The notes under the pieces were generated by a model. That model worked only from the letters and a program-made list of their open reading frames with translations. It had not been told where the DNA came from and searched no databases. Source: Dysosmobacter sp. (GTDB lineage: Bacteria; Bacillota; Clostridia; Oscillospirales; Oscillospiraceae). Taken from it: a stretch of DNA of 64,000 bases. The stretch lies in NCBI GenBank assembly GCA_026169195.1, contig JAPFEH010000046.1, positions 1 to 64,000 of the forward strand, written 5' to 3'. The translations under genes and the position numbers were made by a program. Shown one piece after another: positions 8,661 to 17,677 of the stretch; position 1 is the stretch's first letter; each line of letters begins with the position of its first letter.

Positions 8661-10394
8661 ATGAAACATCTGAAGCGGCATCTGCTGCCGCTGATGGCGC
8701 TGCTGCTGGTGCTGTGCAGCGTCATGACCGTTACGGCATTTGCCGAGGACCCCACGGAAGAGAACGGCACCAAGATGATCGAATGCCCGGAATGTGGAAC
8801 CATGGGCGTTGTTTTGACAGATGAAGGAACGGCAGCTCCATGCGAAAGCTGCGGCGGCAGCGGCTATATGGAGTCTCCCAGCCGGTTCTTTAATACCGCA
8901 TGGTCCCTGCTTCCCCCGGTAATTGCCATTTTATTGGCATTATTGACCAAGGAAGTGTACAGTTCGCTGTTTATCGGAATTCTGGTGGGCGGTCTGCTGT
9001 ATTCCAATTTCGCCTTTGAAGAAACCATTCTTCATGTCTTTCCGGACGGCATTGTGGCATCCGTCACGGATAGCTACAATATGGGAATCCTGATTTTCCT
9101 CGTGATTCTGGGCGCTATGGTGTGCCTGATGAACAAGGCCGGCGGTTCTGCGGCGTTTGGCCGCTGGGCAAAGACCCACATCAAATCCCGGGTGGGAGCG
9201 CAGCTGGCCTCCATTCTGCTGGGCTGCCTGATTTTCATTGACGACTATTTCAACTGCCTGACGGTGGGCAGCGTGATGCGCCCGATCACCGATAAACACA
9301 ACATCTCCCGCGTCAAGCTCGCCTATATCATTGACGCGACTGCTGCGCCGATCTGCATCATTGCCCCCATCAGCTCATGGGCGGCTGCCGTGGCAGGCTT
9401 TGCTGAGGATGGACAGGGCTTCAATCTGTTCCTGCGGGCGATCCCCTATAACTACTATGCCTTGCTGACGATTGTGATGATGGTCGGTCTGGTGGTTATG
9501 AAAATGGATTATGGGATGATGCGTACCTTTGAGTCCAACGCCATCGAAAACGGCGACCTGTTTTCGGGTCCGAACCCCTATGCCACCGCTGAAGAAAATG
9601 TAGTGGAGGACAAGGGACGGGTGCTGGATCTGGTCCTGCCTGTGGCGGTATTGATCGTCTGCTGCGTGACCGGAATGCTCTACTCCGGCGGGTTCTTCTC
9701 CGGTGAGGGATTCATCACTGCGTTCTCCAATTCTGACGCATCTGTGGGTCTGATGCTCGGTTCCGCCTTTGCGCTGGTGTTTACACTGGTGTATTTCCTG
9801 CTTCGCCGCTCCATGACCTTCAAGGAGATGATGGGCTGCATTCCCGAAGGCTTCAAGGCCATGGTTCCTGCCATCATGATCCTGACATTTGCATGGAGCC
9901 TGAAGGCGATGACCGATTCTCTGGGCGCCAAGTATTTCGTTCGGGACTTTGTGCGGACCTCCGCCACCGGCGTACAGATGCTGCTGCCGGTCATTGTGTT
10001 TGTGATTGGCTGCCTGCTGGCCTTTGCGACCGGCACCTCTTGGGGAACCTTCGGCATTCTGATTCCCATTGTGCAGAATGTGTTTTCCATGGATGATCCC
10101 ATGGCGATCATCTGCATTTCCGCCTGCATGGCGGGTGCGGTCTGCGGCGACCACTGCTCTCCCATTTCCGATACCACCATCATGGCCTCTGCCGGTGCAC
10201 AGTGCGACCATGTGAACCATGTGTCCACGCAATTGCCATACGCCATTACCTGCGCGGCAGTGGCTGGCATCACCTATTTGATCGCCGGCGCTCTGGTGCA
10301 TTTCGGCGCACCCGGCATTCTGGGCCTGCCCATTGGCATTGTGCTGATGCTGGGAACCTTGCTGGTCATCAAGCGTACCGGAAAAGGCGCATAA
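8661..10394 (+). CDS. NhaC-family antiporter, probable lysine transporter, with signal peptide and Cys-rich N-terminal domain
   Basis: NhaC-type TM core (SSWAAAVAGF, SWGTFGILIPI, CGDHCSPISDTTIMAS); N-terminal ECPECG...CESCGGSG; lysine riboswitch upstream. Confidence 0.85.
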   Translation: MKHLKRHLLPLMALLLVLCSVMTVTAFAEDPTEENGTKMIECPECGTMGVVLTDEGTAAPCESCGGSGYMESPSRFFNTAWSLLPPVIAILLALLTKEVYSSLFIGILVGGLLYSNFAFEETILHVFPDGIVASVTDSYNMGILIFLVILGAMVCLMNKAGGSAAFGRWAKTHIKSRVGAQLASILLGCLIFIDDYFNCLTVGSVMRPITDKHNISRVKLAYIIDATAAPICIIAPISSWAAAVAGFAEDGQGFNLFLRAIPYNYYALLTIVMMVGLVVMKMDYGMMRTFESNAIENGDLFSGPNPYATAEENVVEDKGRVLDLVLPVAVLIVCCVTGMLYSGGFFSGEGFITAFSNSDASVGLMLGSAFALVFTLVYFLLRRSMTFKEMMGCIPEGFKAMVPAIMILTFAWSLKAMTDSLGAKYFVRDFVRTSATGVQMLLPVIVFVIGCLLAFATGTSWGTFGILIPIVQNVFSMDDPMAIICISACMAGAVCGDHCSPISDTTIMASAGAQCDHVNHVSTQLPYAITCAAVAGITYLIAGALVHFGAPGILGLPIGIVLMLGTLLVIKRTGKGA

Positions 10395-10452
10395 GGCAGT
10401 CGATTTGCCGTGTCTGCTTTGAAAAGAAGCAGGCTTCATGAAAAGAAAGTGG

Positions 10453-10499
10453 AAAATCCCCCCTGATGCAGAGACATGATCTGCATCAGGGGGGATTTT
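10453..10499. terminator. Bidirectional hairpin terminator with 19-bp perfect stem
   Basis: AAAATCCCCCCTGATGCAG-N9-CTGCATCAGGGGGGATTTT between convergent genes. Confidence 0.9.
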
Positions 10500-10527
10500 G
10501 GATAGGGCTAAGGCGCTGCATGGCGGT

Positions 10528-11103
10528 TCAATGGCTGGAAAGAGACGGAAAGAGAGCAAGCTTTGCATGGAGCTTTTCATAAATCTGCTCCCGCATCCAG
10601 ACTTCCGTGGAGGCGGCAATGGCGTTCTCCGGTGAAAACCATGCGACCTGACTGTTCTCGCCGGGGCAGCTGCGGAGCGGAGCGGAAGGATCGGCTTCCA
10701 ACAGGAAGGTAACGTTCAAGTGAAGATGGGAGGAAACATACTGCCCGCGCTTTTGGTGTCCGAAAACAGGCAGGATCTCCAAGGAATAGATTTGCCGGGA
10801 AACAGGATAGGCGAGGACACCGCTCTCTTCACGAACCTCCCGCATGGCCACTGCCAGCAAATCCCGGTCTCCGTCGGCGTGGCCGCCCAGCCAGGCCCAC
10901 GAGTCATAGAGGCTGTGATAGGCCATGAGAACCTGACGCCGGTCCGGGCTTACCACCCATGCAGAAGCTGTCAGATGTGCGGCGGTGTTTTCCCGATGAT
11001 ATAATTCTTCACCGTGTTCCAGACGGCGCAGGATTTCCGCCGCATCCCGCGCTTCCTGCTCGTTCCATGGGCGAAAATCCCGTAAAGCAGTTATGAGATC
11101 CAT
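10528..11103 (-). CDS. NUDIX hydrolase
   Basis: GGHADGDRDLLAVAMREVREESGV Nudix box. Confidence 0.85.
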   Translation of the reverse strand: MDLITALRDFRPWNEQEARDAAEILRRLEHGEELYHRENTAAHLTASAWVVSPDRRQVLMAYHSLYDSWAWLGGHADGDRDLLAVAMREVREESGVLAYPVSRQIYSLEILPVFGHQKRGQYVSSHLHLNVTFLLEADPSAPLRSCPGENSQVAWFSPENAIAASTEVWMREQIYEKLHAKLALFPSLSSH

Positions 11104-11201
11104 AAAGAGCCTCCAAAGAGTTTTCTTATATCGTAATCGAAGATTGCAAAAAAAGCAAGAGTCCGTTGAAGCTGAAAGAATTTGAAATGTCTCGAAAAAT
11201 A

Positions 11202-11208
11202 TGTCGAA
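11202..11208 (+). promoter_or_regulatory. Candidate Spo0A box (TGTCGAA) upstream of spo0A
   Basis: Exact 7-nt 0A-box core. Confidence 0.45.
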
Positions 11209-11336
11209 CGAATTCTGGAATTATTTTACAGAACGAACTTGAAAAATCTGTAAGTTTGTGTTAATTTATAGAAAACGTGACTTAAAGCGTTACGAATCCG
11301 TCGCAAATCGAAAATTCTGGTAAAGGACAAGGTAAC

Positions 11337-12101
11337 ATGGATAACAGGAAAACCGTATTACTGGCGGATGCCAATGAAGAATTCCGCAGCACCTTGCGGG
11401 AGGAGATCGAGAAGACAGAGGTATTTACCGTGGTGGGATCTACGGGTGACGGGACGGAAGCTTTACAGATTCTGGAGCAGTGCAGGCCGGACATCGCAGT
11501 TCTGGATCTGATCCTGCCGGGAACCGACGGTGTCCAGATTCTGCGGCAGCTGAAAGAGCGGGAGGAAAGGACCCGGGCGATCGTTTTATCTGCTTTTTGT
11601 ACCGATCAGGTGGTGGCGGAGAGCATGAGCCTCGGAGCTGCTTATTTCTTGCCGAAGCCTTGTGAAGCGGGGACTCTGCTGGATCGGATGCAGGCCGTAC
11701 TGGGACCTGCGGCTGCGCCGGAGGAGCAGGAGACCACGCTGAAAAACCGGGTCACATCGGTGATCCATGAGATTGGCGTTCCTGCTCACATCAAGGGCTA
11801 CCAGTATCTGCGGGAGGCGATTATGATTGCCGTGGGAGACATGGAGGTCATCAATGCGGTGACCAAGGTACTGTATCCGGCGGTGGCAAAACGCTTCGCC
11901 ACCACGCCCAGCCGCGTGGAGCGGGCGATCCGCCATGCCATTGAGGTGGCTTGGGATCGGGGAGATCTGGAAACCCTGCAAAAATACTTTGGATACACGG
12001 TCAGTAATGCCAAAGGCAAGCCTACCAATTCGGAATTCATTGCCATGATCGCTGACCGGCTGCTGCTGGAGAAAAAACAGAACCACGCAGGAATCATGTG
12101 A
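11337..12101 (+). CDS. spo0A: Sporulation transcription factor Spo0A
   Basis: Receiver domain plus Spo0A C-terminal HTH ([24 protein letters not shown] ... [17 protein letters not shown]). Confidence 0.97.
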   Translation: MDNRKTVLLADANEEFRSTLREEIEKTEVFTVVGSTGDGTEALQILEQCRPDIAVLDLILPGTDGVQILRQLKEREERTRAIVLSAFCTDQVVAESMSLGAAYFLPKPCEAGTLLDRMQAVLGPAAAPEEQETTLKNRVTSVIHEIGVPAHIKGYQYLREAIMIAVGDMEVINAVTKVLYPAVAKRFATTPSRVERAIRHAIEVAWDRGDLETLQKYFGYTVSNAKGKPTNSEFIAMIADRLLLEKKQNHAGIM

Positions 12102-12107
12102 TAAAAG

Positions 12108-12138
12108 GAGGGAGAGACACGGTCTCTCCCTCTTTTTT
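12108..12138. terminator. Hairpin terminator
   Basis: GAGGGAGAGAC-ACG-GTCTCTCCCTC followed by T-run. Confidence 0.8.
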
Positions 12139-13528
12139 AAAAAATCGTGCGGAATACACGGCCTGCGGCTGTTTGCTGGCGCTCAGTCGGCTCTGCGGGC
12201 AGCTGCAGCTCCACAATGCGGTCGCCGTAGAACAGCAGAAAGACAGAATCAGGCTGGTCCTGCTCCTCGCCCAAGTAGAGGCGGTAGGCGGCGTCGGCGC
12301 CCCAGCGGTCAGGCTCCGGTTCGGGGAGCCAGCTGCGGTACAAGGTGAACGTAATTCTGCCGGGGATTCTTGCGGTGAGATTCCTGTTTTCCAGCAGGTC
12401 CTGCACCACAGTGTCCCGCAGCCATGGACGGCGGATGTCGGTGATGGTGTATTGAAGATTCAAACGCTCTCCGGGCAGGCCGATGGTCTCCTTGCAGATC
12501 TGGCGGGAGAGGAAATAGGTTCTGGTTTTGAGCTGCGATCGGGCCACATGGGGGAACGCTTCGCCCGTCAGGTCTGCCCAAGTCAGGGGAAGCTCGATGG
12601 GGTCTGCGTCATACCGCTCCCCCTGATACTCATAGGTCCTTGCCCATGGCGGATTTTCCAGCAGGCGGGGGCTGCCCCATGTCAGAGCGGAGATGACCGC
12701 AAAGGCCAGCAGAAAGCTGAGAACCTGAGTCACCGGACGGTTCACTTCCGTAGACCATCCTGTGCGCCGCAGCAGCGCCCGCAGACCGGCCAGCAGGCCC
12801 TGAAGAGCAACCAGCGCCAGCAGCACCCCGAACAGGAGGAGGGACAGACTAGAGGGGAGAGAGAAGAACAGCGAGAGAAAGCAGCCGGTACTCAGCAGCT
12901 CGTGCAGGAGCCGCAGCCTGCGGTGACCGCGGATCGGGGTGAAGCGTCCGGTTTCCTCCGCGGCCCGCCGGGCTTTGCGGCGCCAGAGGAAATAGGTGGA
13001 GAGCGCGATGGCACAGTGCAGGAGCGTCAGCAGCCACAGGAGCGGCGTGGTAAGCGCAGCGGGGTTGGACAGCGTATCCGCGGGATCCTTCCAGAAAGCG
13101 AACAGGTCTTTCCCGAACAGATAAAGGGTCAGCGCCATCAAAAGGGCGTAGCTGGGCAGAAAGTTTTTTTTCATGGCCTGATGGACGGCGTCCACCTGCA
13201 CGGCCGCGTCCGTTTCAATGGGGACCGGAGCGGGGTCCTCATTGAAAAAAATCAGCATTTGGGACCAGGAGGCAGCCAGCGTCCAGCCGGTCTGCGCACA
13301 GAGATCTTCATAGGCTTGCTGCTGCTCACCGGGACTGCAGTCAAATTCCGAGGCAGGGGCGAAATAGATGACGGAGAACTGCACCGCTTTCGGCTCGATC
13401 CGCCGGTAGGTCCAGATGGAACGCCCCGTTTTTTCCAGCATCCAGCCTTTGGAAGCCATGTGCGCCAGATGCTGCTGGATGCCGCTGCGGTCATAGAAGG
13501 AGTAGAGATTGTTTTCCCTTTTTTTCAT
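12137..13528 (-). CDS. DUF2812 membrane protein (paralog 1)
   Basis: HLAHMASKGWMLEKTGRSIWTYRRIEPKAVQFSV DUF2812 pattern plus TM helices. Confidence 0.8.
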   Translation of the reverse strand: MKKRENNLYSFYDRSGIQQHLAHMASKGWMLEKTGRSIWTYRRIEPKAVQFSVIYFAPASEFDCSPGEQQQAYEDLCAQTGWTLAASWSQMLIFFNEDPAPVPIETDAAVQVDAVHQAMKKNFLPSYALLMALTLYLFGKDLFAFWKDPADTLSNPAALTTPLLWLLTLLHCAIALSTYFLWRRKARRAAEETGRFTPIRGHRRLRLLHELLSTGCFLSLFFSLPSSLSLLLFGVLLALVALQGLLAGLRALLRRTGWSTEVNRPVTQVLSFLLAFAVISALTWGSPRLLENPPWARTYEYQGERYDADPIELPLTWADLTGEAFPHVARSQLKTRTYFLSRQICKETIGLPGERLNLQYTITDIRRPWLRDTVVQDLLENRNLTARIPGRITFTLYRSWLPEPEPDRWGADAAYRLYLGEEQDQPDSVFLLFYGDRIVELQLPAEPTERQQTAAGRVFRTIF

Positions 13529-14943
13529 AGCGCCGCTCCTTTCAAGGCGGCGGAGACAGCGGCAGCCGTCTCCGCTGTGACGGTCCACTTCCATGGGAAG
13601 TCCACCTCGGCGATCCGGTCCTGCCAGCAGATCAGAAACCGGTTTCCTGCCTCGCCGGCATAAAACGCCTGATAGACCTCCTGCGCGCCCCACGGGGCAG
13701 GGTCGATGGAACGATATTCGTCCCGATAATCCGGCGGAACCTTGTCATTGTCCCGCTCCAGCCAATGGATGTAGTCCTGCTTGCACAGGTCATAGAGGAA
13801 AGGTGCTTTGAGGATGACCAGCTCATAGTCCAGATCCGGAAGATCCTTGGACTCTCCCAGTCGGGGCCGCTGAGAAAACACGCCGTGTGCCAGCAGGGGG
13901 GAGACGGAGATCTGCGCCTCCGTGCTCCACCGGTCATAGTCCGTGTCTGCAAGATCTTCGATCCGCAGGGGGATGGGGTCGTCATAGACCTCCCAGATCC
14001 TGCCGTGGTATTCATAAGTCTCTGCGGGAGGGCGCTCTTCCAGCCAGCCGGAGCCGGAATTGCGGAGCACCAGAGCCAGCAGACCCGCCATACCGCCCAC
14101 CATCAAGGCGATGGTGAGGGCGCAGGTCACGGCAAGGTTGACCCAGCGGGGCGTGCGCAGGTGCCGCAGAGCGTCCAGCGCGCTGGATAGCAGCAGGCCC
14201 ATGAGCGCCATGTAAGCCAGCATCCCCAACAGCAGCAGCTGCATCCCGCGGGAGTACTGAAAAGCGGAGAAGAGCAGCAGGAGCAGCACCAGACCGCTCC
14301 AGACCAGCGACAGGATGCTGAGTTTTCGGGCGCTGCGCATTTCCGGCAGGGGGCAGTCGCTTTCCGCGGCGGCTTTGGCGCGCTTTTTCCAGCGGTAGTA
14401 AACGACCAGTTCTGCGGCAGAGAGCAGTGCCATGGGAAGCCATATGAGGGCGGCAATGGCGGAATAGCCGTTGGACAGCGTTTCCACCGGACGGGTCCAG
14501 ATCCGCCACAACTGGAAAAGGATCTGATACAGGGACAGCGCGCCGATGGTCCAATAACCGGCAAGGCAGCTTTTTTTCATAAACTGACAGATGTTGTCAT
14601 ATTCTGCCGCAGGGTCCGTCTCAATGGGGACCGGCTCCGAATCCTCGTGGAAGAAGATCTGCACGGCGCCCAGCGCCGCTGCCAACTGCCAGCCTGCCGC
14701 GGCACAGTAATCCCGATAAGTTTCCATTGCGTCGGTCGGCTCCGGAGAAAGGGGAGTGACCGCGGAGAAAAAGGTGACGGAAAAGCGCAGCGCCTTCGGC
14801 TCTATCCGCCGGTACTTCCAGAAAAACGTTCCGATCTTTTCCAGCATCCAGCCCTTGGCGGCCATTGTCTCCAGATGGGCGGCAACGCTGGAGCGGTCCA
14901 ACAGACCATACATCGGGGAAATCTCCCATTTGTGTTTGTTCAT
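13525..14943 (-). CDS. DUF2812 membrane protein (paralog 2)
   Basis: HLETMAAKGWMLEKIGTFFWKYRRIEPKALRFSV; same layout as neighbour. Confidence 0.8.
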   Translation of the reverse strand: MNKHKWEISPMYGLLDRSSVAAHLETMAAKGWMLEKIGTFFWKYRRIEPKALRFSVTFFSAVTPLSPEPTDAMETYRDYCAAAGWQLAAALGAVQIFFHEDSEPVPIETDPAAEYDNICQFMKKSCLAGYWTIGALSLYQILFQLWRIWTRPVETLSNGYSAIAALIWLPMALLSAAELVVYYRWKKRAKAAAESDCPLPEMRSARKLSILSLVWSGLVLLLLLFSAFQYSRGMQLLLLGMLAYMALMGLLLSSALDALRHLRTPRWVNLAVTCALTIALMVGGMAGLLALVLRNSGSGWLEERPPAETYEYHGRIWEVYDDPIPLRIEDLADTDYDRWSTEAQISVSPLLAHGVFSQRPRLGESKDLPDLDYELVILKAPFLYDLCKQDYIHWLERDNDKVPPDYRDEYRSIDPAPWGAQEVYQAFYAGEAGNRFLICWQDRIAEVDFPWKWTVTAETAAAVSAALKGAAL

Positions 14944-15260
14944 GGGTGCGCACCTCCTGTCAGTGATTCATAGTCCGCCGTCAGAGTTTGGAGGCGGCGG
15001 TATTCCTCTTCCAAGGCTTGTTGACCGGCCTGCGTGATAAGATAGCTGCGTTTCCGGCCTTCCACCTTGGTTTCCCGAATGTAACCTGCCTGCAAAAAGC
15101 TTTCCAGCAGATTGTATAGAGTGCCGGGGCCGACGGAGACCCGACCATGGGTCAGCTCTTTGACATGGGTCATCACGTCCGTGCCGCACAGCTCCTGCCG
15201 CAGGCACAGCAGGATGTAAAACATCTGCTCTGTCAGGGTTTGAAATTTTTCACGGGCCAT
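14940..15260 (-). CDS. PadR family transcriptional regulator
   Basis: FYILLCLRQELCGTDVMTHVKELTHGRVSVGPGTLYNLLESFLQAGYI PadR winged helix. Confidence 0.9.
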   Translation of the reverse strand: MAREKFQTLTEQMFYILLCLRQELCGTDVMTHVKELTHGRVSVGPGTLYNLLESFLQAGYIRETKVEGRKRSYLITQAGQQALEEEYRRLQTLTADYESLTGGAHP

Positions 15261-15273
15261 GAGAACCTCCTTA

Positions 15274-15350
15274 TTATCGAATATCGTTATTTCTGTTTCC
15301 AAGATATCATCGATATTCGATATTGTCAAGAAGAAAGATTGAATATCGCT
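15274..15350 (-). promoter_or_regulatory. PadR promoter/operator region with repeated GAATATCG half-sites
   Basis: Minus strand TTGACA-ATATCGAATATCGATGA-TATCTT; further GAATATCG copies either side. Confidence 0.7.
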
Positions 15351-15450
15351 AAAGAAAAACAAACTTCGTGAAGGAAGTCCGTAACAGGCTTGCCTTTTTC
15401 CGGCAGGTATGATATCTTAAAGTTCAATTTGTACAAAGGAGATAGAGATC

Positions 15451-15705
15451 ATGACATATCGGTTTCGTCCCAAAGGCGTCTGCTCTCAGGAAATGCGGGT
15501 GGAAGTGGATGAGCAGGAAGTGATTCAGGACCTTCAAGTGCTGGGGGGCTGCAGCGGCAACCTGCAGGGGATTGCCTCTCTGGTAAAAGGGATGCCGGCG
15601 CGGGAAGCCATTGAGCGGCTCAAGGGAATCCGCTGCGGCTTTAAAGATACGTCCTGTCCGGATCAGTTTGCCCGGAATCTGGAGGCTGCGCTGAACCGGC
15701 AGTGA
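15451..15705 (+). CDS. TIGR03905-family TSCPD domain protein
   Basis: GGCSGNLQGIASLVKGMP...DTSCPDQFA. Confidence 0.85.
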   Translation: MTYRFRPKGVCSQEMRVEVDEQEVIQDLQVLGGCSGNLQGIASLVKGMPAREAIERLKGIRCGFKDTSCPDQFARNLEAALNRQ

Positions 15706-15727
15706 GACTTATTTTTACAAGAAACAA

Positions 15728-15758
15728 GAAGGACAGCGCTCGATGAGCGCTGTCCTTT
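15728..15758. terminator. Bidirectional hairpin terminator
   Basis: AAGGACAGCGCTC-GAT-GAGCGCTGTCCTT between convergent genes. Confidence 0.8.
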
Positions 15759-15817
15759 CTTTCAGGTTTGGAAAATATGTGCCTGAGTGACCGGTGCAGA
15801 TGAAGGCCGGCACAGTC

Positions 15818-16657
15818 TCATGCCTGATGCATCTGTGCTGCCGTCAGGATGTTTTGCATCAGCATTGCGCGGGTCATAGGCCCTACGCCGCCCGGAACCG
15901 GTGTGATATAAGCGGCTTTGGGCGCTACTGAGGCAAAGTCCACATCGCCGCAGAGCTTTCCGGATGCATTCCGGTTCATGGCCACGTCAATAACCACGGC
16001 TCCCTCTTTGACCATGTCTGCGGTTACAAAGTCCGTTTTTCCGATGGCAGAAACCAGAATATCCGCTTCCCGCGTGATGGCAGAGAGCTGTTCTGTTCGG
16101 GAGTGGCAGGCGGTCACGGTTCCGTCAGCCTGAGTGAGCAGCATCGCCATGGGTTTTCCCACAATATTGCTGCGGCCAAGCACGACGCAGCGCTTGCCCC
16201 GAACGGAGATCTGATATTCTTTCAGCATTTCCATAACACCGGCAGGGGTGCATGGCAGGAACACCGGTGCTCCAATGACCAAACGTCCTACGTTGAAAGG
16301 ATGAAAACAATCGACATCCTTGTCGGGACGGATGGCGTTGATGACGGCGTCTTCGCTCAGGTGTTCCGGCAGAGGCAGCTGACAGAGGATCCCGTCGACC
16401 AAAGGGTCATTGTTCAGGGTTTGGATCAGGGCCATCAGCTCTTCCTGCGTTGTTTCCGCCGGAAGCTTATGAGGAAAGCTGCGGATGCCGCACTCGGCAC
16501 AGTCTTTTTCTTTCCCCGCCACATAAACCTTGGAGGCCGGATTTTCCCCGACAAGGATCACGGCAAGGCCGGGCTGGCGCTGCAATGTTGAGGCGCCGCT
16601 CCGGACACGGTCTTTTACTTTGGCTGCAAGAGCCTTTCCGTCAATCTGGATTGCCAT
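15818..16657 (-). CDS. folD: Bifunctional methylenetetrahydrofolate dehydrogenase/cyclohydrolase
   Basis: PGVGPMTRAMLMQN, GRSNIVGKP, DGILCQLPLP motifs. Confidence 0.95.
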   Translation of the reverse strand: MAIQIDGKALAAKVKDRVRSGASTLQRQPGLAVILVGENPASKVYVAGKEKDCAECGIRSFPHKLPAETTQEELMALIQTLNNDPLVDGILCQLPLPEHLSEDAVINAIRPDKDVDCFHPFNVGRLVIGAPVFLPCTPAGVMEMLKEYQISVRGKRCVVLGRSNIVGKPMAMLLTQADGTVTACHSRTEQLSAITREADILVSAIGKTDFVTADMVKEGAVVIDVAMNRNASGKLCGDVDFASVAPKAAYITPVPGGVGPMTRAMLMQNILTAAQMHQA

Positions 16658-17636
16658 GCTGTGCCTCCTCTGCTTCCGGGAGCGGTCCCTCTTCTGCTGT
16701 CAGCAGTGATTCATCCAAGGTTGGATCGGATTGAAAGGCGGCCTCTTCCTCGGCGGCCAGCGCGGCGGCCTTGGCTGCCGCGACCCGGTTTACCAAAAGG
16801 TCTGCTGCGGTGTGCTTTTTGACTTTGATTTGATAGAAAAGCCCAAGAGCACCGCCCACGATCATGACCAGACTCAAAGCCTGAGAGACCCGGATGGGTT
16901 CGCCGAACAATGTCCAATCAAAGAGATACAGGCTGTCTGTCCGCAGTCCTTCGATCCAGAAGCGGCCCAGACCATACCACAGGAAATAAAAACATGTGTT
17001 TTCTCCGTCGAAACGGCGGCCCTTTGCCACCACGAACAGCAGCAAAAGCAGTCCCGCCAGATTCCACAGGCTTTCATAGAGGAAGGTGGGGTGGACCTCA
17101 ATAAACTGTGTGCTGCTGACCCACAGCCGCATCCGCCAAGGCAGATCCGTCAGACCGCCGAAGGCTTCCCGATTGATGAAGTTTGCCCACCGGCCGATGC
17201 ACTGCCCCAACAGCAGACCCATAACGGCCAGATCGGTCAGAGCTGCCAATGGAAGCTTTTTGATTCGGGTAAATACCAGTGCAACCAGCGCGCCGGCAAT
17301 GACGGCCCCGTAAATTGCCAGTCCACCGTCCCATACGGCGATCATCTGCCCCCAGTTCAGGCTTCCGTCGGCGTTCCGGTAGAGATCCAGATAGAAAATG
17401 ACGTAATAGAGCCGTGCGCCCACAATGCAGCAGGGGACTGCCCATAAAACAAAGTCCAGAACATTGTCCTCTGTCAAGCCGTAGCGCTTGGCCTGCTTCA
17501 TGCACAGGAACAAGCCTGCCAGCATGGCAGCCGCTAAAATGATTCCGTACCAGTAGATCCCGTGTCCCACATGGATGGCAACGGGGTCCGGATTGAATTC
17601 CCAGCTTCCGAACAGACCGGGAAAGCTGATGGGCAT
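16641..17636 (-). CDS. lgt: Prolipoprotein diacylglyceryl transferase
   Basis: HGIYWYGI, GRWANFINREAFG, HPTFLYESLWN motifs. Confidence 0.95.
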   Translation of the reverse strand: MPISFPGLFGSWEFNPDPVAIHVGHGIYWYGIILAAAMLAGLFLCMKQAKRYGLTEDNVLDFVLWAVPCCIVGARLYYVIFYLDLYRNADGSLNWGQMIAVWDGGLAIYGAVIAGALVALVFTRIKKLPLAALTDLAVMGLLLGQCIGRWANFINREAFGGLTDLPWRMRLWVSSTQFIEVHPTFLYESLWNLAGLLLLLFVVAKGRRFDGENTCFYFLWYGLGRFWIEGLRTDSLYLFDWTLFGEPIRVSQALSLVMIVGGALGLFYQIKVKKHTAADLLVNRVAAAKAAALAAEEEAAFQSDPTLDESLLTAEEGPLPEAEEAQHGNPD

Positions 17637-17677
17637 ATCTTTCAAAGCAGTCAAAACAGGTCTTCCTTTCTGTGCGC

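Noticed and set aside
12098-13663. 521-aa plus-strand ORF opposite DUF2812
   Set aside because: Gln/Arg/Gly-rich low-complexity translation; antisense to real gene
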